Shown here: in pieces, positions 1 to 5,016 of the stretch
How positions within the stretch are numbered: the stretch's first letter is position 1
Layout: every line of letters starts with the position of its first letter
Origin: Actinomycetota bacterium
GTDB lineage: Bacteria > Actinomycetota > Actinomycetes > Nanopelagicales > Nanopelagicaceae
Direction of reading: 5' to 3'
DNA: 5,759 nucleotides
NCBI GenBank assembly: GCA_010028225.1
Contig: RGOY01000082.1
Span: forward strand, 1-5,759
Program-made: the position numbers and the translations under genes
The notes under the pieces: generated by a model
Databases searched by the model: none
Told to the model about the DNA's origin: nothing
What the model saw: only the letters and a program-made list of their open reading frames with translations

Positions 1-488
1 TAATCCTGGAGAGGATCCAATCATTTGCAGGAGAGAAGAAGTTAGTGGGTGCGCTCACCTTCCTTGCCTCACATCAAGGCGAGATCCTCCGTAGAGAATG
101 GGGTTTAACCCCAATCTCACTCTGGAGCGAGCACTCATCTCACACCACTGTGGCAGAACAAATGGTTCGTGCGCTCGTTGATTTACCTCTGGGTCAAACT
201 CAGAGCATCGCAGAGGATGAGTTTTACCTGGAGGAGATAGTTGATCTCGATGAGCACGCTCGAAGAACCTCGGAGAGATTAGGAAGAGAGATGAGTAATC
301 TCGCTGAGTTGTTTATTGACCCAACGCGGCCATTTCTCCATCTCTTTGCACGCAATCCAAAGCTGAAAGTGAGCTATCTCGGCGAGTCAATTAATAAAGT
401 AAAGATTGCCGTGTATGCCAGTAGTGAAAGTGAGGCTCGAGCAGAACTTGAGCACGCTAAAGATTTCATGGCAGGTTTTGACTTATAG
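1..488 (+). CDS. C-terminal part of an unrecognised protein, 5' end outside the window
   Basis: The reading frame (first full codon at base 3) is open from the window edge to a TAG at 486-488, giving about 161 residues. A GTG at 45 with a purine-rich AGGAGAG 9 nt upstream could start a 147-residue protein. However, the codons before it still look like coding sequence (ILERIQSFAGEKK leading into the GTG), so I prefer a longer gene truncated by the window. I do not recognise the family. The chain looks soluble: no membrane span, no signal peptide, no cysteines, and mixed helix and strand. It has an acidic middle part (EDEFYLEEIVDLDEH). The C-terminal pattern VKIAVYASSESEARAELEHA resembles the closing strand-helix of an alpha/beta domain, but that is not enough to name it. 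It converges on the ThiF-like gene and overlaps its 3' end by 6 nt. Confidence 0.7.
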   Translation, partial: ILERIQSFAGEKKLVGALTFLASHQGEILRREWGLTPISLWSEHSSHTTVAEQMVRALVDLPLGQTQSIAEDEFYLEEIVDLDEHARRTSERLGREMSNLAELFIDPTRPFLHLFARNPKLKVSYLGESINKVKIAVYASSESEARAELEHAKDFMAGFDL

Positions 489-1700
489 AGCTAGCGGGAT
501 CCAAGTACAGCCACATTCAGGATGTGTCTGCCATTGTCGAAAATGTCCGCGATAGTCTGAAGCGAACTCATGAGGAGCGGCAAGAATCCACTCTCGAGCT
601 AAGAGCGGATGTTCATTTCTTCGATCAGGAAAGTCGATCCAGCGCATCACGGCATCGGCTGCGATTGTTGCACTTTGATGTGAGGCAATTACTGGCGCGC
701 TCTCATTTGCGACGAGAGTTCGAATTTGCCTGGCTTGCTCTTGACAATACGAATTTTCATACTGGTTCAACTCAAAGCAACGAAGACAGGGACTTTTTCC
801 TGGGACCACAAATGGTCCTACCGAGACGATTCCTTGTTGGTAACCCGGAACGATGAGAAATGGCCGGTCTTCTGAGATCAATCTCTGATGGTGATCCACC
901 CTTGGGTAGCCAATCGAGATGATGAGATCTGCATCAATTGAGCGTTGTGGATAGGGACGCGATGAAACCCCATCTCCCTGATCAACTCGCGAGGTAATTG
1001 CACTTCGCTTCTCGATTTCGTTAAAGCGTTCACTTTTCAATGCACCGATATCAGTTGGGTTTAATATCCCCGGTCCAAGATCGATATCTTTGATCTGCTC
1101 TTCTAACGAGCGACCATAGTTATCAGCCGTCATTTGGACTCGACCGATGCCGGAACTAAGAAGTAGTGATGTAAGAAGTGTGGCCGTGCGATCATGGCCG
1201 ATGATTTCGATATGGGTGCGAGCGCGATCTTCCATGGAAGCTCCGTGGGGCAGTGCGTTGACTTCAACTTCTCGCCTGGTTGCATCCTTTTCGCGGGAAG
1301 AGATACCCGGAATTGGAAGTAAGTGAAAGTGGATCAATTTTTCTTGGTGTAGCTTTTCTAAAAGGCGAAAGAGTTTTGCTGGTTCGAGCGAGAGTGAGTC
1401 TGCGATCGAGCGAACGCTTCGCCTGCCGTTGATGGCACGAAGCGCAGGAAAGAGTGTGGGGCGACTTCTCTCGTCGTGGAGACCGTAGAAGTGAAGAAAT
1501 CGTGTGACTTCAACGCCACTTCTAATTCCGCCTACCCAGATTCGCTCGCCTAGACGGCGCTCGCCCATGGAAATCACTTCGACACCATTTGCGAGAGTGG
1601 GATAGCAATCGAACCGATCGCTCTCAACTTCGAGCGAATCGGGTTCGACCCGTTTGGACCAGAGATGAAGCGATCCCGTGCGATCCCGATGAGCGACCAT
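483..1700 (-). CDS. ThiF/E1-like (TOMM cyclodehydratase-like) zinc-binding protein
   Basis: This 405-residue protein looks like the actinobacterial ThiF-family/'TOMM precursor leader peptide-binding' protein found beside DUF2342 and YlbL genes (Mycobacterium Rv3196 type). A winged-helix-like N-terminal part (about residues 50-125, INGRRSVRSIADSL) precedes an E1-like Rossmann region starting at HIEIIGHDRTATLL (163-176). The Gly-rich ATP loop is degenerate: GHDRTA stands where GxGxxG is expected. Four cysteines form the typical structural zinc site: C305 and C308 in PCLRC, and C396 and C398 in HPECGC near the C-terminus. GPFVVPGKSPCLRCFEL is the best family signature. ATG at 1700 is the first possible start after in-frame TGA and TAG stops; its ribosome site is poor (GGGG 10 nt upstream, AGGT almost touching the ATG). 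ATG at 1568 is the next alternative. The substrate is unknown, and no RiPP precursor is evident nearby. Confidence 0.85.
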   Translation of the reverse strand: MVAHRDRTGSLHLWSKRVEPDSLEVESDRFDCYPTLANGVEVISMGERRLGERIWVGGIRSGVEVTRFLHFYGLHDERSRPTLFPALRAINGRRSVRSIADSLSLEPAKLFRLLEKLHQEKLIHFHLLPIPGISSREKDATRREVEVNALPHGASMEDRARTHIEIIGHDRTATLLTSLLLSSGIGRVQMTADNYGRSLEEQIKDIDLGPGILNPTDIGALKSERFNEIEKRSAITSRVDQGDGVSSRPYPQRSIDADLIISIGYPRVDHHQRLISEDRPFLIVPGYQQGIVSVGPFVVPGKSPCLRCFELNQYENSYCQEQARQIRTLVANESAPVIASHQSATIAADAVMRWIDFPDRRNEHPLLAREWILAAPHEFASDYRGHFRQWQTHPECGCTWIPLAL

Positions 1701-1714
1701 TACCTAATACCCCG

Positions 1715-1737
1715 GCTTTCATGAGCCTGCTTTCATG
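1715..1737 (-). repeat. Direct repeat upstream of the ThiF-like gene
   Basis: The 9-mer CATGAAAGC (minus strand) occurs at 1737-1729 and again at 1723-1715, 14 bp apart, in the short leader between the terminator and the ThiF-like start. The first copy's ATG opens a five-codon reading frame (MKAGS) whose TGA overlaps the ATG of the second copy. This could be a small operator or a mini-leader, or chance. Confidence 0.3.
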
Positions 1738-1751
1738 TGAATGGGCAAAGG

Positions 1752-1789
1752 TAAAGGACCACCCCGATCTATTTCGGAGTGGTCCTTTA
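1752..1789 (-). terminator. Strong stem-loop terminator after the DUF5679 gene
   Basis: Arms 1752-1767 and 1774-1789 form 11 bp (outer T-A plus AAAGGACCAC/GTGGTCCTTT), one C/A mismatch and 4 bp, around a 6-nt loop. Read on the minus strand it lies 69 nt after the DUF5679 stop and is followed by TTTACCTTTGCCC, a broken T-tract. It should end that transcript and isolate the ThiF-like gene, which would then need its own promoter between about 1751 and 1701. The symmetry would allow termination on either strand, but no plus-strand gene lies just upstream. Confidence 0.7.
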
Positions 1790-1857
1790 GTTGTGAATAC
1801 TCGAGCTTGCTAGGACCCTGTCTTGCTGGTGATTCAGGAACTAGCGAAGATTGTGAA

Positions 1858-2016
1858 TCAGGCTTTGCCGAGGATGCGGTTCACCTTGGTGCCGCAGACG
1901 GGGCAGATGCCCTGTGCCATACGACGGCCTGAATCAGAGACCTTGACGGTCCCTTCGAACTGGCGCTTCTCTTTGCACTTAACGCAGTAGGCCTCGCCTT
2001 TGTAGCTCTCGGTCAT
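1858..2016 (-). CDS. DUF5679 small zinc-ribbon protein
   Basis: This 52-residue protein carries two CxxC knuckles, C11-x2-C14 (AYCVKCKEK) and C38-x2-C41 (GICPVCGTK), 23 residues apart. That is the layout of the DUF5679 zinc ribbons found widely in actinobacteria. The basic C-terminus (KVNRILGKA) and ribbon fold suggest nucleic-acid or protein binding, but no function is established. I start it at the ATG at 2016 because GGAAGGAAGT lies 4-14 nt before it on the minus strand. An in-frame ATG at 2046 would add ten residues (MQGDEGKEVE) but would absorb that Shine-Dalgarno sequence as coding. The gene is probably monocistronic, with a strong hairpin downstream and a 218-nt gap upstream. Its family usually sits near the YgjP-like metallopeptidase, as here. 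Confidence 0.88.
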   Translation of the reverse strand: MTESYKGEAYCVKCKEKRQFEGTVKVSDSGRRMAQGICPVCGTKVNRILGKA

Positions 2017-2065
2017 CTCTACTTCCTTCCCTTCATCGCCTTGCATCTTTCGACTGAGGACGACG

Positions 2066-2079
2066 TCGCCGGTCGGCGA
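2066..2079. promoter_or_regulatory. 14-nt palindrome upstream of the DUF5679 gene, possible operator
   Basis: TCGCCG-GT-CGGCGA is a perfect 6-bp inverted repeat with a 2-nt centre, 50-63 bp upstream of the DUF5679 ATG. A second palindrome, CGACGTCG (2061-2068), overlaps its edge. The position and symmetry fit a dimeric regulator site. The regulator is unknown, and no convincing -35/-10 pair was found. Confidence 0.3.
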
Positions 2080-2130
2080 ATAGCCTCACCATACCCCCGC
2101 CTCATGCGTGAGCGTGGGATTTCCAACCTC

Positions 2131-2170
2131 ACCTTCCTCACAAATCCTCATCAATCCCTATCAATCCGAG
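2131..2170. repeat. 10-bp-phased short repeats between the DUF5679 and metallopeptidase genes
   Basis: Consecutive 10-nt units at 2141 (CAAATCCTCA), 2151 (TCAATCCCTA) and 2161 (TCAATCCGAG) share the core (C/A)AATCC; a weaker unit, ACCTTCCTCA, precedes them at 2131. The period is close to one helical turn, so the cores face the same side of the helix. The unit is non-coding: it lies after the metallopeptidase stop and upstream of the DUF5679 gene. Its role is unknown. Confidence 0.4.
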
Positions 2171-2234
2171 CAAAAGCTCCTAGAAAGAGGGATTTGGAGC
2201 GTTTCAGAGGTGAAATGTCTGATTTTGAGGCGAC

Positions 2235-2894
2235 TTATTCGGACTTTCCAGCCTCATAGCCTTCGAGAAAGGCTTCAGCCCTGGGCCCGTCAGGGTATCT
2301 CGCAAGAAAATTCTGAAAGTCCTCGCCATGGCCTGGAGTGCGAAGGTGGATCAGTTCGTGCACCAAGACGTAATCCAGGACATATCTCGGTGCGCTCGCC
2401 AATCGATCCGAGATCCGAATCGTGCGATCAATAGTGGTGCAAGAGCCCCAACGCTCGTTCATGCTCCGCCAACCAATCGATAGGGGTCGCTCCGAGATTT
2501 CGGGGAGGTATTGGGTCATCAAATAGCAAGCACGTTCTTCCAGGTCGGCCTCACTGCGCCTTGAGCGCTTCTCGTTTGCAATCACTTTGCCCACCATCTC
2601 GGGGATCAACTCCGAGATCTGAGCTCGTGTGGTGCGAAACGGCACGCTAATAACGATTGAGCCGCTCTCTCGGTAGGCCGCTATGTTCCGTTTGCGCCTT
2701 TTGCTCTTGATGACGCGCACTGGAATGTCGTGGACAGTCGTGAAGAAGGAGTCAGCGTCGGAAGACTTTGGTGATCGGGTCTTTGTGCTCCTCGGGCGTG
2801 GTCTGGGTAGCTCATCTCGCATGTCGGCGAGGGTAGGTTCGAAGAGAGATTCTTGGATGAAGTTATCCACGTTTTTAGGTGGCATCCTTGTCAT
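2235..2894 (-). CDS. YgjP-like (DUF45/M48-type) zinc metallopeptidase
   Basis: This 219-residue protein has the full YgjP/DUF45 signature. RWGSC (148-152) is followed by a strand with IRISDRL, then YVLVHELIHLRTPGHGEDF. H179 and H183 of HELIH plus H189 are the likely zinc ligands, and E180 is the catalytic base. The N-terminal 50 residues are proline- and basic-rich and probably disordered. No signal peptide or membrane span is seen, so it is cytoplasmic. The ATG at 2894 is chosen because AAGGAG lies 6 nt before it on the minus strand; the TTG at 2900 is adjacent to that site and ATG at 2885 is less well placed. YgjP relatives are annotated as metal-dependent hydrolases or peptidases; the substrate here is unknown. 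No strong terminator follows the stop. Confidence 0.93.
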   Translation of the reverse strand: MTRMPPKNVDNFIQESLFEPTLADMRDELPRPRPRSTKTRSPKSSDADSFFTTVHDIPVRVIKSKRRKRNIAAYRESGSIVISVPFRTTRAQISELIPEMVGKVIANEKRSRRSEADLEERACYLMTQYLPEISERPLSIGWRSMNERWGSCTTIDRTIRISDRLASAPRYVLDYVLVHELIHLRTPGHGEDFQNFLARYPDGPRAEAFLEGYEAGKSE

Positions 2895-3202
2895 CCACAA
2901 CTCCTTAGCGAGGTTGGGTTAGTGAGTAACGAAGATTCGCATCGCTGCACAAAGTATGACACCGCAGGTATTTAGAAACTGTTCTGACATCTCCGACTTC
3001 CAACAAAATTTGACCTGAAGTTGAGATTTAAGGTTTTCGGGCGTGTCGCCAAACTTTCCTTGATTGCCTTTTCGTCTTTGCTGTCCTAGTTTGTGCCCAC
3101 GAAGTCCTCGGAAAACAGTTCATTATCTGCAAGGGGAAGGCAGATAGCGAGCAGCGCCCGGGGACTTCGCTAATTCCAGATCAAGTCCGAGCAACGCCTG
3201 AA
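2895..3202. other. Intergenic region between two minus-strand peptidase-family genes
   Basis: This 308-nt stretch has no convincing gene. It must hold the end of the DUF2342 transcript and either read-through or a promoter for the YgjP-like gene. Its AT-rich part (2950-3060) shows no clear -35/-10 pair on the minus strand. A 23-codon minus-strand frame at 2990-2919 has a weak ribosome site and no recognisable product. The only marked structure is the nested stem-loop at 3100-3169, listed separately. Confidence 0.6.
3100..3169 (+). ncRNA. Possible structured RNA element with nested stems
   Basis: CGAAGTCCTCGG (3100-3111) pairs with CCGGGGACTTCG (3158-3169) over 12 bp. One of these pairs (3108/3161) is U·G if the plus strand is transcribed but an A/C mismatch on the minus strand, which favours the plus strand. 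Inside it, TATCTGC (3124-3130) pairs with GCAGATA (3140-3146), leaving the 9-nt loop AAGGGGAAG. A weak TTGATT at 3060-3065 could be a -35 for a start near 3096, but the matching -10 is poor. No U-rich terminator follows. It does not match the SRP RNA, tmRNA or riboswitch cores I know. It could instead be a 3' hairpin of the DUF2342 transcript. Confidence 0.3.
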
Positions 3203-4633
3203 TCAAAGCGACGAAAGATCGTCAGGTGCACTTCGACCTTTAAGAAAACCTTCAGGGTCAGATATCTCTGCTGGGATCGGAAGGGCGTATGCCTCTTCCC
3301 AGAGTCGCTCACGATCTTCTGCGGAAACTTTCGCAGAGATTTGTCGCCAGAAAGCAATGCATTCACGGATAGTGCGAGGCGATACCTCGAGCCCGATGAG
3401 TGATGCGAAGAGTTGTTGGGTTGGCGATTGAGTAGCGCGCCGTCGTTGCTGTGTCTCTTGCAACTTCGATAGCGATGCGAGCCTATTTCCGGCGGCTGCA
3501 ACTACTACAAGATCAATCCATCCCTCAATCAACGCAAGAATCATCTCAAGTCTCGCAAGCGCATCTTTCTGCTTCTCACTTGCTTCAGGAGTGAAAATTC
3601 CTTCTGCGATGGCGTTCTGCATCGAAGCGGGATCATTGAGATCAATTTCGCCCTTAGAGAGTGCATCTTCGGTTCGCCGCTGCATCGAATCAATATCGAT
3701 AGTTATTCCACTGCCGTAATTCCCTACGAGTGAGCGCATATATTGAGAAAGCCAGGGTGTTGCTGCAAAGAGCCGTGACGCCGCGCTCTCTCGAAGCGCG
3801 AGAAAAATCTCCACTTCGCGCTGATCGATTCCAAGTCCATCACCCCAAGCCCTGACATTCTCTGGGATCAAGAATGGAGTGTGCTCATCAGAGAGTGGAA
3901 CTGCTGCATCGTGAGCACTCGTAACAGTTGCTGCGAAGTTTCCGATCGATCTACCCAGTTGAGTCCGGATCATCGTGCCCATAAAGGCTGCCATCATCTT
4001 CGATGGATCGAAGAGTTTTCCTGCGCCGCCTAACTCGGTAACAATCTCAGGATTGTTCGTTATCGAATCCATCACCGTCGACATGGATTTTACGATTCCT
4101 TCGACAAGGGGAGTGGTGAAGGATTGCCAGCCATCGATTGAATAGTTAATCCACTCACTACGACTTCGCGCCGCCTTGCGCACTGAAGAATCACTTCCTG
4201 CTCGAGGAAGTGAAGTCACTTCATCGACCCAGATTTCAGCAACCTCCAGCGCTCCCGCCATCGAATCGTTATCGAAATTGCCGACTGGCAGTTCGCCATG
4301 AGAGGCAAGAGTCCTGCGAGAGATATCGCGAATTGCAGTAACAGGCAGATTGAACGGAGCTTCTCCACCGGCAAGCATTCCCTGCGCCATCGCTGTCAGC
4401 GAGTTAAGTTGATCTTTAACTTGCTCTGGCAGATCTGGCGTTTGAATTCCCATGTTCTTGAGCGTTTCAAATACTTGATTTATGTCGAATGGGAATGGGG
4501 GTTGATCAGGTTGACTTCCCTCAGCCTTGTTTTTCGAAGCGTCGTCAGATGAATTTTCAGATGCAGCACCGGAGGTATTGGAATCCTCAGGCTCATCCGA
4601 TGAATTCGGGCGAAAGCCAAAACCATCCGCCAT
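3203..4633 (-). CDS. DUF2342 zincin-like family protein lacking HExxH (probable pseudoenzyme)
   Basis: At 476 residues it matches in length and sequence the actinobacterial DUF2342 (Zincin_2, 'zinc-dependent metalloprotease', Rv3195-type) family. After a Ser/Asp/Glu-rich disordered N-terminus (about 10-45) come FPFDINQVFETL and a helical core. The signature FLALRESAASRLFAATPWL spans about 277-295. The C-terminal family block runs from ALIEGWIDLVVV (about 367) through LQETQQRRRA to QQLFASLIGLEVSPRTIRE (about 406-424). In zincin members HExxH lies where this protein has RESAA (281-285), so both histidines are absent; the whole chain has only three His. Proteolysis is therefore doubtful. GAGGAG lies 6 nt before the ATG at 4633 and only 3 nt before the adjacent ATG at 4636, so I prefer 4633. 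It is transcribed divergently from the YlbL pair. Confidence 0.92.
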   Translation of the reverse strand: MADGFGFRPNSSDEPEDSNTSGAASENSSDDASKNKAEGSQPDQPPFPFDINQVFETLKNMGIQTPDLPEQVKDQLNSLTAMAQGMLAGGEAPFNLPVTAIRDISRRTLASHGELPVGNFDNDSMAGALEVAEIWVDEVTSLPRAGSDSSVRKAARSRSEWINYSIDGWQSFTTPLVEGIVKSMSTVMDSITNNPEIVTELGGAGKLFDPSKMMAAFMGTMIRTQLGRSIGNFAATVTSAHDAAVPLSDEHTPFLIPENVRAWGDGLGIDQREVEIFLALRESAASRLFAATPWLSQYMRSLVGNYGSGITIDIDSMQRRTEDALSKGEIDLNDPASMQNAIAEGIFTPEASEKQKDALARLEMILALIEGWIDLVVVAAAGNRLASLSKLQETQQRRRATQSPTQQLFASLIGLEVSPRTIRECIAFWRQISAKVSAEDRERLWEEAYALPIPAEISDPEGFLKGRSAPDDLSSL

Positions 4634-4716
4634 CATCGGCTCCTCGCATCTTCCTCACTCAATCCTCAAGATTGTCCCCAAGGGTGATGTGGCAGATTAC
4701 CTGCTCCAACCTCGTT

Positions 4717-4752
4717 CTGCGCAGGTCTATTCCCATCCCATAACCTTCGGCT
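4717..4752 (+). promoter_or_regulatory. Putative promoter of the small membrane protein/YlbL operon
   Basis: TAACCT (4741-4746) fits the TAnnnT form of an actinobacterial -10 and would start transcription at about 4753, the ATG itself. No Shine-Dalgarno sequence precedes that ATG, so a leaderless mRNA is likely. The palindrome CTGCGCAG (4717-4724) covers the -35 position, 17 bp upstream. It also sits 18 bp from a TAATCT on the minus strand that could serve the DUF2342 gene, so it may be a shared operator. Confidence 0.3.
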
Positions 4753-5016
4753 ATGGCGCTTCGCATCTCATCGACCCTTGCTGAAATTCTATGGAGCGTC
4801 ACACCGAACAATCCACTTCTGGTCAACCTCGCCGCTGAGGAGAATCGACCTCTCTCTGCGTTTGTCTGGTGGCTGATTCCGCTCTTTGCCTTTATCGGAT
4901 CAATCGGTTATGTCATTTGGGTATCGAAATTCAAGTCGCGATATGAAAACCAGACCAATCGCTCAGTTCTCAAGTTTCAGAAATTTCAAAGTTCATTCGA
5001 CGATAAAGGGCGCTGA
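4753..5016 (+). CDS. Small single-span membrane protein, first gene of the YlbL operon
   Basis: I do not recognise a family for this 87-residue protein. Residues 36-57 (AFVWWLIPLFAFIGSIGYVIWV) form one clear membrane span. The segment after it is basic (KFKSR, later KFQKFQ and DDKGR), so the C-terminus should be cytoplasmic and the N-terminal 35 residues outside. There is no signal peptidase site and no cysteine. The ATG at 4753 lacks a ribosome site; a leaderless start fits the TAACCT just upstream. No other ATG, GTG or TTG lies in frame before the membrane span. It is probably real because its stop overlaps the next start (TGATG at 5014-5018), a classic coupling, and because it has a coherent membrane-protein composition. 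A partner or regulator of YlbL is possible but unproven. Confidence 0.75.
   Translation: MALRISSTLAEILWSVTPNNPLLVNLAAEENRPLSAFVWWLIPLFAFIGSIGYVIWVSKFKSRYENQTNRSVLKFQKFQSSFDDKGR

Noticed and set aside
524..856. 110-codon plus-strand frame
   Set aside because: It lies wholly antisense inside the ThiF-like gene, whose cysteine motifs and family match make the minus strand the coding one.
1830..1860. Second terminator at the DUF5679 stop (TGATTCA/TGAATCA)
   Set aside because: Only a 7-bp AT-rich stem with a 17-nt loop and no T-tract, overlapping the stop codon; the hairpin at 1752-1789 is far stronger.
2166..2181. Terminator after the YgjP-like gene (GAGC-AAAA-GCTC)
   Set aside because: The stem is only 4 bp and no T-run follows.
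2919..2990. 23-codon minus-strand frame upstream of the YgjP-like gene
   Set aside because: Its ribosome site is weak, it has no recognisable features, and it ends 24 nt before the next start without coupling.
3100..3169. SRP (4.5S) RNA
   Set aside because: The fragments AAGGGGAAGGCAGATAGCG and GCAGCGC superficially recall the SRP core, but the GGAAGGAAGCAGC apical motif and its symmetric internal loop are missing.
3181..3501. 106-codon minus-strand frame
   Set aside because: It overlaps the conserved C-terminal block of the DUF2342 gene in another frame and has a low-complexity, Ser/Arg/His-rich product.
4298..4784. Three overlapping plus-strand frames of about 84 codons
   Set aside because: They are antisense to the N-terminus of the DUF2342 gene and its upstream region, overlap each other and show no domain.
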